This document shows, one piece after another, positions 22,801 to 35,600 of a stretch of 64,000 nt of DNA. Positions within the stretch are counted from its first letter, which is position 1. Each line of letters begins with the position of its first letter. The position numbers and the translations under genes were made by a program. This DNA comes from Cryptomeria japonica. Its lineage: Eukaryota; Streptophyta; Pinopsida; Cupressales; Cupressaceae. The stretch is from positions 20,996,047-21,060,046 of the forward strand of contig NC_081405.1 of assembly GCF_030272615.1 (NCBI RefSeq). The letters run 5' to 3'. The notes under the pieces were generated by a model. That model made no database searches. It worked only from the letters and a program-made list of their open reading frames with translations, and had not been told where the DNA came from.

Positions 22801-23817
22801 TGTTAGATTTGTGTGAATGTTGTCATTGATGTAAAACCTAGTGATCCGGTTAGGACCAGATGTGGCATGTTGAGCAATAGTGGAAGATAGGTATGCATGT
22901 GATGTTGAGAAACAATGGAAGATAGGTATGTATGTGATGTTGAGCAACAGTGTAATATAAGTATGTATGTGATATTAAGCAGTAAGGAATGTATGGTTTA
23001 TAGAAGTATTTTTCAAAAGATCTGGAAGATCCTCTGCTTCAGAATCTTGTGTTTTACCTGTCATGGTTTGTATCAAGTTTCGGTATTAGTTGTGTTTGTT
23101 GAATTGCTATCCGAATGTTTGTATTGCATTATGATTTATGAATCCTATGCTCCTAAATCTGTGGCATTTGTATCTTGAAGATGGAAGTTGTTATGCTTGG
23201 AATTTATGTTTATGGGTCCTCATCTATGGGTTTTGTAGACCCTTGTTTCGTTCTGGTAATTGAAGTGTGTGAAGGAAGCGTGTAGAAGATCAGTGAAGAC
23301 CAACTTGGTTACCCTGTTTTTGGTCAAGGTATAATTGGGTAATGTGTTGATCCAAGCAATGCTTTATTGTATAAAGCTCTTTGTGTTTGGCTGACATATT
23401 ATCTCGGTGTATGTGCATATTGATATATATATATACACCGAGATAATATGTCAGCCAAACACAAAGAGCTTTATACAATAAAGCATTGCTCGGATCAACA
23501 CATTACCCAATTATACCTTGACCAAAAACAGGGTAACCAAGTTGGTCTTCACTGATCTTCTACATGCTTCCTTCACACACTTCAATTACCGGAACAAAAC
23601 AAGGGTCTACAAAACCCATAGATGAGGACCCATATATATATATATATGTATGTATGTATGTGGATGTGTGAGTGAGAACAATAGTAGTGTGTGTTGCATT
23701 AAATTGAAGTTAGAAGACAAAGGAACAAAATATTTGCGAGCAGTGTGCGGTGTGAATAGTGGAGTATGATGTATGTGTAAGAGTGAAGGTGTATGTGGAA
23801 AGTGCGAGTGTAGTTAC
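22801..23817 (+). repeat. 3' LTR of the Copia-like element, first part
   Basis: It matches 10880-11091 and 18909-19450. It differs by an extra inverted copy at 23433-23631 (separate entry). It stops at gttac (23813-23817), the left target duplication of the solo LTR. Confidence 0.85.
23214..23631. repeat. 199-bp near-perfect fold-back inside the 3' LTR
   Basis: Arm one (23214-23412) is ordinary LTR sequence. Arm two (23433-23631) is its reverse complement with about four mismatches, separated by a 20-base loop ending in an AT dinucleotide run. The 5' LTR of the same element has arm one and the (TA)n run but not arm two, so the inverted copy arose after or during insertion, at the microsatellite. 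Confidence 0.9.
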
Positions 23818-24170
23818 TGTATGCTAGAAAAGCGGGTCATTGAAACTTAAAAAGTGAAAATGTGGTCTCAAAGAGGCTTGTTTACACACCCACAGGACTT
23901 CTTGGTGCAAGTTATGGAGTCATGAAGAATGAATCAACTTCCCAAGGTTGGTTCCATGGTTCTCTATCTCAAAAGGTCCCTCAAGGCAATGCCTTTGCTC
24001 TCATATCACTGAGCAAAGTGGCTTAGGGAAGACAAATGCAAGAACAAGGGATGCCTATGATTGATTTAATTATGAAAATGCATCCTATCTATGCATGATT
24101 CTATAAATGCAATAAACTAGATTATAAGATGACAAGATTAGTAGCAATACTATCCTAACATGATATACTA

Positions 24171-24186
24171 CACTAGTACATTCGGG
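24171..24186. repeat. CACTA left terminal inverted repeat
   Basis: CACTAGTACATTCGGG. It pairs with 41997-42012 with two mismatches. Confidence 0.9.
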
Positions 24187-24205
24187 TCAAAATTTCGACA
24201 GCAAA

Positions 24206-24408
24206 TCGTCGGAATTCTGACGAAATTTCATCGCACTATCGACAAAAAAAGCCGTCAAAAACATTTTTTTGGAAGTTCCGACTATCCTTGTGGTCATCGC
24301 AATTCTGACATCACCTCCAACCTTTTCGACAGTTGCCATGGATGCTCATACCTAGAAAGAATACCGTTGCGATCTCGGCCTATTGTCGGAATTCCGACGA
24401 TAGGCCGA
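24206..24408. repeat. CACTA left subterminal repeats and 34-bp palindrome
   Basis: TCGTCGGAATTCTGACGA at 24206-24223 and a 34-bp near-perfect palindrome at 24375-24408, centred on GGAATTCC with TCGGCCTAT arms. Other variants (cgacagttgcc, tccgactatcc) lie between. In known CACTA elements, subterminal repeats bind the TNPA-type protein. That role here is inference. Confidence 0.75.
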
Positions 24409-24449
24409 GTTCTCAGAATTTGTTTTTTTATAGAAAAAGATTGAAATTG

Positions 24450-24640
24450 GTATCTCTCTTCTATCTCTCTTCTCTATCCCTCTCTACTATCTCTCTTCTC
24501 TCTCCCCTCTCTAGGTCTCTTTCTCCATCCCTCTCTTCTTCTCTCCCTCTCTACTTCTCTTTCTCTACCCTCTCCAGGTCATTATCTCTTCCTCTCACCC
24601 TCTCTCTCTCTCTCTCACCTCTATAGGTCTCACCTTCCAT
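24450..24640. repeat. CT-rich low-complexity tract
   Basis: Imperfect (TCTC)n with ctctctccctctctac variants. Ser/Leu-rich frames across it are by-products. Confidence 0.9.
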
Positions 24641-27600
24641 TCCTCCATCATTACCCATGTTGTCAAGTTGCAAGATATTTCCCAAAGTACTTGGTTGCTA
24701 GGGTTGATTTGCTTAAGTGTTGGAGTCGGAGTTAGATGAGACCTGCATGATTAAGCTATATTAATTGATCAAGTCACCAAGATCTCAATTGTAAACATGA
24801 CTAGGTTCTAGGGTTTTAGGGTAGCATAGGTCAAGATTGAGGTATGGTGGTCAAGAATTACCTTCCAATGACAAAAGACATCCAAATGATGAAGAATGAA
24901 GCCAATGAACTCATAGAAGTTTGGAGGAGATAATTTGACTAAGTTAAAATTTTGTTTAAGTCATGGTCATGATACTAGCTTGCTCATCAAGAGCAATTTG
25001 TGCAATTGAACCCTAGAAATGTGCCCATGCTAGAGAAGCAAGAATTCCAATAAAACCTAAGGCAATGCTAGTAAGGGGTCAAAATTAAAGAATTAGGGTA
25101 CAAAAAACAAAAATTGGCTAAGTCGAGATGTTGCTCAAGGATGACCTAAATCATGGAGTGTAAATCAATCATGAAACATGAGAATGGATAGGTCTTGACC
25201 CAAGCAACATAAGTCCCCCTTGTGATTCCAAAAGATATCACATCACAATCATTGAGTCTATCTGCAATATAAAGTTAAGACCTGACTATTGGAATCTTGG
25301 AGTCATCCCATTTGATCACGTAGTTTAGCACTTGGGAGGATTTTGTTCAAGAGAGGATAGAATAATTAGTATTTTATTTTGTGTTGCATAGTGCATAAAA
25401 AACACATCAACATAAACCATTGAAAGGTTTGGTTAAAGCCTTCAAATCACAATCTCTACGAGAAGCTATCAAGAGTGCCCAGAATTTGGAAACTTTAGTA
25501 TCCAAGAATATAATTCAGAAGGCACCACTTTTAGAGCAACCAAAGAAGCCTATCAATGTAATATTTTATTTACCTTGGATATGTTTTATTCTAAGTGTGA
25601 TATTCCACTATTAAAAATCTTAATTAGGTAATATTTTTACTTAGGTAGAATAAGATAATGAGTTGCACATTCTCCTTCTTTGATTGAGATTCTACTTTTT
25701 CCTTGTCACAAATTTGGAAACTTGGATAAGCAATTTCTTTTTTTGGTTTTCTACCTCTTCATGATCCTCATGGGTTTGGAATCTTGGAAGCTATATATTG
25801 TAGGTTTTTCCTTGATTAACATATCAAATGAAACTATTGTGAGCTTTCATATCTTAACATACAAAGGGCTTAAGTTTGGGGACGACAGGGGGATGACGAA
25901 GGGGGCAGGGTGGGATGCAAATATATATACAACTTAAAAAATTAATTGTAAAAGGATGTGTATAGAATAAGTATAACAACTGTAAATAAAACTTTACCAC
26001 ACTATGTAAATTTTACAATAAACATTAAAAATATGTCAATGATTGCATTGAAATTTGAACATTAACAATGGTGGTAGAGTTTTGGAACTTTGGGAACAAA
26101 CTAAGAATAAGTATAAGAATTGCAGATGAAACTTTGGCATACTTAGTGTTTAAACTAGTCAACATAAAAAAAAGGAAACAATTGCATTAATAATAAGAAT
26201 GGTGGGTAGAAGTTTGGGGTCAATGGGTAGTGCCCCTTGTGGGGGGTTTGGGGTAGAACCCCCATCAAGGTTAGGGGGCATTGCCAAACCTTTAATACGG
26301 ATGACATTTTCACAATAATTTCACCATTTTTTATTAGAATTGGAGTTTCTAATTGGGGGCCATGGGAGACTCATAGGCATCCTCAAGATGGTCAAGAGAC
26401 TCCTTGGAGTCCCTAGGACGTCCCTAAGTGGTGCGGCAAGGGGATGTTTCCCCTAGGTATTGCATCCTGAAAAAATAGGGATTTTGGAGGGGGGGAAGGG
26501 GTCCCTGTGTTTCAATGGTTTCAAAATATTCTAAGTTTTTTTTTAATCTTGTCATAAAAAAATATACTCCTCTTTCATCCTTGGATGATTTGAAAATTGA
26601 AAACAATTTGACAAGAAAAAACTAACTTCTAAAGTTTAGACTTAGTTTTCTTTTTTTATCCAAGTCACTACAACATTTCAATGATCAAAGTAGCTTTTTT
26701 TTGGTGGTTTCGAAGCATCCAAAAGGCTTGAGAAATTCAATATTACCTTTCATTCCACCAAAATTGGAGATCAAGAAGCATGCTCACAAACAAGGATTTG
26801 TTTGTAACTTAACGCAATCGACTAGTTTTTGGGGCATTTTCAGGTCTAAAGAACCTACCATTGTGTCAAAAAGGCCCATAAGACCCCATTTTCATCTAAA
26901 ACTTGTCTCTTTTGGTCGTAGAAGCATTTAAGGAAAAAAAAAAAATCACACAACCAATGATATGCCTATACCATACATATTTGAGTTAAAATAAAAATAA
27001 AAAATTGACAAGGTTTGGAGACCATTGAACAATTTGGGAGATTGCTAATACATACACTCAATTTATAAAGTCTCAATTTGATGTACTTAATCTTCGAGAG
27101 GCCTATGCAAAAGCATTTTGTAATTGTGAACTAAGATAAATTTCCATTTTTGGCAGTTTTCATCATGGATTATGGTATTAAATTCTGACAATCTATTGTC
27201 AAGATAAATCACATCACCTCAGTAATTGAACTGTAACAATAAGATTGCATACAAAGTGCAGTTTTGCTATGAAACATGTTAAAAGGGTTAAACTGTTTCA
27301 ATTAATACAAACACTGGAACTATTAAACAACAATAGCTTGTTGGTAATCAAGATTTTGGACTATACCCACATTTTACACCTTTTCATATAGTTACAAAGA
27401 ACATAGAAAACATGTACATGGAACTACAGATTCCAACATATGTAAAAATACAACAATCTAAATAAGAATGGGAAGCATGTGGAGAATGGTTAAGACATGC
27501 ATAAATAAAAGGAAAACAAAAATCTCTCAATGTGTATCACAAACAAATCAAGGAAAAAAGCTTTTAGGCAGGGGACCGATATGATCATAAAAATTTCAAA

Positions 27601-28142
27601 ACTTCCAAAGTATAGAGCATTTGAGATTTTACAGAGAATGTGCTAATTCATCTTTATTCATGATGAGGCATATTCACAACTTTTGCAGTCGCACCATGGT
27701 TTTGTTCATGTTGGCTCTGTTGGACCTTGCAATTAAGATTCAACATACGTACATTATTCAATAAGATTAACTGTGCAACATAATGAAATATTGAAAAGTG
27801 TGTTATCTTATTGAGCTTAGCTTTGTTTCAAGAATAGTTTAATATTCTCTACTTAACAGGGCCAACCACGTGAAGGTGGAAGCTCATTTGGCCCCTCCCC
27901 TCCACCCCCCTAACATCACTCTAAATTCCCCGTTAACATCTAACATTCATTCATTCTTTCATCCATTATTAAAATATAACATTCATTCATTATCACATAA
28001 CGTTCATTAACACATCATTAAATTTCATTAAAACACAACATTCATCAATAATCATCAACACATATCATTCATGAACATTCATTAGCACATAATTACATTC
28101 ATTAACACATAAAAATCAGTCATTATCAAATAAGGTAGATTA
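24641..28142. other. Non-coding filler inside the CACTA element
   Basis: No domain-bearing frame. A cctcttcatgatcctc-type segment at 25680-25937 is open for 85 codons but hydrophobic and unrecognised. At 26220-26290 the G-rich ggggggtttggggtagaacc resembles common plant repeat debris. Around 27950-28110 the motif aacattcatta recurs. Confidence 0.45.
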
Positions 28143-28406
28143 CAATCATTTCTTTCTTTGTTTTTTCTTTGAAGCTATGAAAAGACTAAATGGAACATCG
28201 GTTTCTTCATCATTTCCCCCATCTTCGGATGTTCTACCCTCTTCTCGTGCTCTTGATGTATGCCTAGTCCTATACAAAGGACGAGGATGCTGAACCAAAG
28301 GAGGGTCCTCTGCAATAACAAAGAATTGGGTTAAATTCAAAACATTTTTTTATTATTGTTACAAGTATTTCATTAATTTAAAGAACACAACCGTTACACT
28401 CTTTAC

Positions 28407-28642
28407 CTGATGGGGCCACATCATCTTCCACATCATTTTGTCTAGCCTCAACCTCGACATGCTGAACACCCTCTAGATCCTCTGGATTTGAAATACAAAA
28501 TGTTACATTAATCAATACACCAATTGCAATTAAATTTGTTTAAAGGAATAACAGTGGTCCTCTTTACCTGATTGGGGAACATCACGTTCCTGATGTTGTC
28601 TACCCGGATCATGCTCCACTTGGTCACCACCGACTACATGCT
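28407..28642 (-). repeat. Two homologous 75-bp exons (tandem exon duplication)
   Basis: Exons 28568-28642 and 28407-28481 are each exactly 75 bp. Both begin AG after the acceptor and end TCAG before GTAAAGAG, in the same phase. They encode similar acidic modules (GGDQVEHDPGRQHQERDVPQS and EGVQHVEVEARQNDVEDDVA, each with one or two extra residues). The terminal exon starts with a related DPPLVQHPRP. They sit in the C-terminal part of the SET/Transposase_24 gene. Confidence 0.65.
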
Positions 28643-31284
28643 CTAAAATATTAACAATAAAGGTTACATTAATTACTACACTAATTTTCAATTTAAGATG
28701 TTTAATTGTATTAATAATTACATAAAAAAATTTGAATAGCAAATGAATACCTCCACTACTAGGATGCACATCCGGACCTTCATGTACAGGTTCTGTTCCA
28801 CAATTATCATGATGCATTCCAATGTCACATGCAGTGTTATCATTGCTTGCTTATTTAAAAAAAATATAGTCACTTTATGTTGAAACTTAACATCAAATAG
28901 ATTATTGGTTAAGTATTCAATTTGAAATAGTTTTCATTTAGCTTATTTACCATTGTGACAGATGCATCAGAATCTCGTGTTTGCCCACTCAATTCTTGTA
29001 GCCGTTCAGCCACGGCTATATAGCCTTGCTGGTAGTCAATTCTCTTGTCATCTTCCATGGGCGCTCTATTGAATTCAGAGCCCTGCATTTTTGCTTAGTA
29101 TTGTGAATTTTGCTTGTATTGTTTGATCAAAAAAAAATTGTTTACAATTTATAAATATTTTGATGTGATACTTAATTTACTGATTCTTACAATTCGTGCG
29201 ACAAGTTTCATATAACCACCAGAGTCGAGTTTGTGTTGGCCATGCTTTTCTTGTCTTGCCTTGGTTGCCTTTGACGTGTCACTCAATCTATGAAAAGTTT
29301 GAAATATGTTAGATTATATAAATATAATGAATAATTAGTACATATTCACATTCTTAATAGTATCACATACCTTCTTCTAGCATCTGGTGGTGTATTTCCT
29401 TTTTTCCTTTCAATTCTCTCCTTTGCATCCAAAATCAAGTCCTTCCACTCCCTCTCTGGAATCATGGGGGGACGCTCATACTTTACGTTCTTCTCTAAAT
29501 GTGTCCTGTATTGGTCCCTCACATACTTTAGATATGTGCCAGCTTTTTCTAGGAGCTTAATCTTGTCGAATGTGTCATTTCCAAACAACCCTACCATACG
29601 GTTTGTGAGTTCATCTTTTAACTTTTTTTCTTGGTCATTCCACCTTTAAAGCAAAAACAAACCTGTTAGATTTAGAAAGAAACTGAAGCTACCTTTGATA
29701 TAGTTCAAGAAATGGATAAAAGGAAAACTATTCTAGCAATGATACGAAATCAAAATAGTGGATAAGGGTTAGTTCACGTATGATGTTCCACCTTTTACGT
29801 ATGGTGGGCCCAAATATCTACAATGTAATGTCATTAAGATTTTTATAAAAAATATCATTTCTTGCAAAAAAAACATGGGATCATTAGTCCAAAATGAGTG
29901 ATCAGTAAGTAAATTACAATTAGACTATATATAATAATAATTTTAAAGTACCTGGAACCTTCTGTATCTTCAAGGGAATCAATTCTTCGTCGCTCACCAC
30001 CAATGTGGCCTACAACGTTCTTGTACTAGCAATACGGGAAGATCCGGGAAATGATGGTATGTTATCACCAGTACTCACCTCTGGCGCATCCTCATGTGCA
30101 TCTCCTGCCACAGTAAATTAATCCACTATGAAATGCCTCCAAGAAAGAACACTTCAAGGGTAATAAACACATAATGAAAGAGAGAGAAAAAGAGGGATCT
30201 ACCACCAGTGGGCGGGTCAACACGAGCCGGTGCAATAGATGATGTCTGCATGCTACGTGTTGCTGACATTGCAGTCGGCAATACAGTTGGGGTCGACCTC
30301 GGACCCATGTCAGCACCTGAAGAGTAATACATTAAATATGAAAAACATTAAAAAAACAAGTTCACAAGTCCAAAGGAGAGGTTTTAATATATAGAACATG
30401 GTCATCACCTGAACTACCCACAATACCCTGATCATCGCCACCAGGATGATGAGGCCCTATAAATTTTTGTAAAAACAACACATACATATTTTAGTTAATG
30501 ACATAAAAGAGAAAAAAATATAAACCATTATTGAACTTTTGTTATGATTAAAGCTTTCATTACTGCTTACTTGCAAGTTTTCCATTGTCTGCAACAATAG
30601 TTGCACCCTCTTTGTTATCTCATCAGTCTGAGGGCTTATGGTTGCCAAATCAACAATCTCTTGCCTAATTTTTCTAATATTCTTTTGTACAAATTGTATA
30701 GGGTTTGCGCTAAGTGCGATGTCATCAGCACATAACACTGTCGAGCGCCCCACATCCCTATGGAGGTGCTGAGGTACTGCAGGTTCCTTTCCCTTATCCC
30801 GAACATCCATCTGTGACAAGAATATAATTAACACTATCAAAATTACTTCAAAACACTCAAGAAAAGATCATAATGTAACAGTTTGCTTCTATCTAATTTA
30901 TACAATTACAATGAGGTTTACCTGCTCCGTAGAAGTGTCGGGACCTACACCCCTATCTGTGCTATGTGGTGGATCCATGTGGCCCTGTGACAAAGAAAAA
31001 ATATAAAAATGTTAGCGAAATGAAACCAATAGACTTAGCAAAAAAACTTAATAATACAATGGTTTATTGGATTCATTAATTGGAAGTTGGCTTAAATGGT
31101 ATATATATACATATATAGTACATACCACCCCCATGATAGTAACTTTGTTTGTATCTATACGATTCAAATTGTAATCGATTAGCAGCTCTTCCCTTGCACT
31201 TATTGATTTTATCGCACATACAAACACACAATTTCCCTCATGTGCCTCAAATATGCAATTGGGTTGCTTATTAGTTGACCCAGA

Positions 31285-31287
31285 TCA
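31285..31287 (-). other. Nonsense codon inside the SET domain
   Basis: TGA directly follows GFINST, and the frame continues with GSTNKQPNCIF. A CGA-to-TGA (Arg to stop) change at a CpG is the simplest reading. Confidence 0.75.
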
Positions 31288-32160
31288 TGTACTATTTATA
31301 AAACCTGCAATATTTCCTGTTGCTTTTAGCCTTCCATCAATGTATAAAGCCACTCGTTTACTTTGATCATTATCTTTTTGTTGTATATAATTGGCTGACA
31401 GTGCATACCTACGCATGCTTTTTTTATATCGAACAATCTGCATCCAATCATTATAATTGTAACAAGGTCCAACAAACTTCATCAATTCAGCAACTTTGTT
31501 GTAACAGACCTTTATCCTGTCCATGGAAAATAGGCCCAAACCATGTAACGACGAAGGTGCTATGCGATATATCCTCTCATTAACACAAAAATCAGTGTTT
31601 ATTGGAGGAAGTTCCTTGGGTACATATTGTTTCAGTAGATGTTTGTACCTCAAGGGCACCTCAATGTCGCCTTTGGTCTCATCATCATAAGAACATGACC
31701 CCCCTTGAGCAAGAAAAAATTCCATGCGTTTATTGAATTTTCTTCTAATCTTTTGACCTCTAGTTGATCTCCCTATTTGAGATCTACTACATGTCTCACT
31801 TTCCTCTTCTATTCCTGCATTTCCCTCACTCGAGGAAGACACATTTGACAAATACCTATTTGGTGATACCTGTGCACCATCAAATGAGAGATATATTTTG
31901 CAAATGAGGGTAATATTGATGAAGAAGTCAGCCATAAAGTTGATGTTGAGATTAAAATTTGAGTAAGTCCAACTGGGGCCTCAAGTGTTGATAACTGTAT
32001 TAGATTTGCTGCTAATGTTGAGGTTTGAAAAACTGAGGAAGTTTGTTTTTCTTGTAATTTTTAAAAAATATATTATTTCTATAAGGTGTATTGACTTATA
32101 CCTGTCGATCCATGAGACTGTGCAGGATCCTCGTCAAAGGGGTTCAAGTTCCTGCACCAA

Positions 32161-32610
32161 CAATTGAGCATCATAAGCATTACATTTGTAATTTGATAAA
32201 CAATAAATACTGCAGTATCATAAGCATCATAAGCATCACATATGTATCATCATATATGTAATTGAGCATCATAAGAATCACATATGTATCATCATAAACA
32301 TGTAATCCATCACATACGTATCATAAATCACCATCCACCACATAGCTAATAAGTAGTCCACATTCCATAAATAAACACAAAGTTCAAAAAATGTCACATG
32401 TATCATCATAAGCATGTAATCCATCACATATGTATTTTAAATCACCATCTATCACATATCTAGAGGTGCATCATTAATTAATTAAATAATGGCATTAGAA
32501 TTCAAAACATATGAATTATTTATGTAACCATATAAGTCAAATCAATTTCTATCAAGATATCAATATTAAATAGTTAATATAATAATCGCATCTCATACAT
32601 TTCATTCATG
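32161..32610. other. Spacer between the two CACTA genes
   Basis: AT-rich, with repeated catcataagcat and atcacatatgtatcat motifs at 32160-32460. No gene. It would be the 3' flank of the transposase gene and the promoter side of the SET gene. Confidence 0.5.
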
Positions 32611-35600
32611 TCATTGATCTTCTTCTTCATCCAACTCATCATCATGACCATCATGATCATGATCATCATCATCGTCGTCGTCATCATCGTCATCATCATC
32701 GTCGTCGTCGTCGTCATTGTGTTCATCATCGTCATCGTCATCACCATCACCGTCACCATCACCATCACCGTCACCGTCACCATCACCATCACCATCACCA
32801 TCACCATCACCATCACCATCACCATCACCATCACCATCACCATCACCATCACCATCACCATCACCATCATCATCACCATCACCATCACCACCATCATCAG
32901 CAGCAGCAACATCATCATCATCAGCTTCTTCTTCGTGTACATTTCCGTCAGGAACATCATTGACTAATTGTCGATCATGATCATCATCTATATCATCTTC
33001 TACTTCTTCGGTATCTTCTTCTTCCATCACATTATACATTATCGGCCTTCCTCTTGGATCATGTCTAACAACAAATGACCAACCCGGTCTATGTGGAACC
33101 TCAGAGTAAAATACCTGCTCACATTGACTTGGAAGAACATAGGGCTCATCCCCAACTTGTTCAAATGACCTTGTATTAACCATTGTAAATCCATTATCAT
33201 GTTCGATAACAGTTCTATCAGGATCATTTTTATTCAGTCGTAGCCTATACCATTTGATGATGAACATAACTAATTTGAAGGAATTAAAGTCACACTCAAG
33301 TATATCATCCAAAATGCCATAGTATCGATTTTGAGACTCTTGAGGATGTATGTTGTTTCTAGATGAAATATTGGTCACCTCAAAGACTACAGTTATCCTA
33401 GAATCACAAGTTTTCTTCATGTCATCCAACTGTTTGATGCGACATTTATGACCATTGCAGCACATAGCCTTGTGGTGTTTGACCTACAATATGTCTAACA
33501 TATTAAAATTATTGCATCATGAGTTGATAAACATATGGGTGATTAATAAAATTATACGTACCTGTTGATCTCTTAAACCATATGCTAAATCAATTTCCCT
33601 TTGTGTAACATTGGAAACTCCATTACGATGAGCTTCTTTAACCAATGAAGCGACACCATCCCATGTTAATGTGCGACCAAAATGTTGACATCATTCAATC
33701 CACACCGTCGTCCAATCAAGATTGTTTGCAATATACAAATGTAGCGCATCCCACTCCCGACCAACTGTACAAATAATTAATAGACCACTTACAACTGATT
33801 TATTTAGAAGATGAAGAATTAATTTACTACAATAACATCTTATAATTACCTCTCACTTTCTTCAATCTACCTTTCCCCATCAAGTGCTCCCCTTCGAATT
33901 TATTAATGGGGTTGGGATCCCAAACATGATCTACATGGATTTTTGCTGCAAACTTAGGAAGATATTCAGTAATGTACACCATAGTTTGGTATGCCATATA
34001 TCCCTCCACCATAGAACCCTCAGGATGTGCTCTTTGTCGAACCAAAGCCTTCAAAAATTTCAAGTGCCTCTCAACCATCCACATTGACCTACTGTGTACA
34101 GGTCCACACAATTCGATCTCCTCAACTTGGTGTATGAGGTAGTGTTCTTGTGCATTGAAAAAAGTTGAAGGTAGACACTTTTGCATTTCACACATTAGAT
34201 GAGGGATTTTTCTCTTCCAATATTTTATATCTTCCTTGTGGATTTCTTTAGATGACAACCACCTAAAAGAGATTGAAGATGCAAAAATATATAAACGAGA
34301 CTTTACAAAATAATATACAATATATTGCATAACAAGTAAACCAAATGGAAAATATAATATCTATACAACAAAGTGAACAAACATCACTACTTACCTCATG
34401 TATTTTCCAAGATCATATATGACTTGCTTGATATTATTGTCGAAGTGGTCTAGGAGAGATAGAGGTAGTACGTACTGCAACAATTATAAAATGATCTTTT
34501 CATTGTTTTCTAACATAATACAATGAAAAGTACATGCGCAATATACAAATATATAGTAAATACACAAGAACACAAATTACCTTAATGAAGGTATGCCAAT
34601 CATGCATTTTCATCCTTGGCCCAAATTCACTCTTCTTTGATATGAGATTGTTTATGTTCGCAGCAAATCCTATGGGAAATCAAATTTTTTGTATGTCTTC
34701 TTTTATAGAATTGCTTTGTTGCTCCGTTAATAACCAAGGAAGGGCACTTATATTAATCTGATCTCCATTGCTATTTGATTGAATGACATTTTTCATTGCA
34801 TGATTGGATTCCACAATGTCACTACAAATTTTGATAATTTTTTCTTTGTCACGCCTTCCATCCAATATTTTCCATAATGTCTCTGTTATATTCTTTCCAA
34901 TATGCATTGTATCAAACAAATGCACAATTTGTAGCTGCTCGTAGTAAGGCAACCTACTGAATTGTCTGGGATAACTTTTTAGTCCCTTTGGAAGGTGGCC
35001 ATCCATGCCTTGACGACCTTCAGTATCATCAATTACATCATCAGTAAACAAAACACGATAGAAAAATTTAAATTCCAAACATAAACCATTAGATGGAATG
35101 ACATTACCTTGACGATTAATTCTATTATATTCCAACTTCCATAAGTGAGGAGTCATTCTTCGTGGCTTTGATGTATTCTCTTCTTTCCCATTGAAAAGAT
35201 GTTTTTCAGTATTCCGGTACTTATGATTTTTGTGAAGGAAGTGCCTATACTCATCAAACACCTGCTTTCCTAAACTTTTTGAATGACGGGATTTCATCTT
35301 TGGACCACAAACTGGACATGCAAATTTTCCCTTTGTTTGAAGACCTACAAGATAATGTAGAATTCTATTAAATCTGTTAATTTTTATAATTATAATTATC
35401 ATGCGCAACTTGAACACTATAACGTACCACAAAAATGTGTTAGCCCTAGGGCATCATGTATTGTCCATACAAGCATTGCATGGAATTGAAATTGTCTTTG
35501 TCCTATTGGTCTAGAGATGTCATACATGGTCACACCATTCCATAACTCCAGCAACTCGTCAATAAGAGGCTCAATATATACATTCATATCTTTAACTTGG

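Larger units (their letters stand above)
28143..32160 (-). pseudogene. CACTA second gene: SET domain joined to a TNPA/Transposase_24-type region, broken
   Basis: Multi-exon, read right to left. The large exon (about 31890 to 31126) encodes a basic N-terminal region, then a SET domain. Visible SET motifs are LHGLGLFSMD, ALYIDGR, GNIAGFINST, PNCIF and ELLIDYNLNR. SET proteins transfer methyl groups to lysine. A TGA at 31285-31287 interrupts the domain; the frame stays open on both sides. The next two exons (about 30986-30924, GHMDPPHSTD, and 30810-30570, MDVRDKGKEP, coiled coil) splice in phase 0 from consensus sites. Pro/Ser-rich exons follow (about 30310-30200), then 29630-29370 with EREWKDLILDAKER and KGNTPPDARRR, resembling plant Ptta/En/Spm transposase (Transposase_24), then short acidic exons and a C-terminus SKKKQRKK. 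Phase is uncertain across the 30.4-kb exon, so two adjacent genes are possible. Confidence 0.7.

Noticed and set aside
24333..24626. Ser/Leu-rich frame of 97 codons
   Set aside because: It lies on the CT-rich tract beside the CACTA end.
32608..32980. Long plus-strand frames of Ser-Pro, Ile-Thr and a minus Met-Val frame
   Set aside because: They come from the six-base repeat, which is open in all frames. Only the Gly-Asp frame continues the DUF4216 protein.
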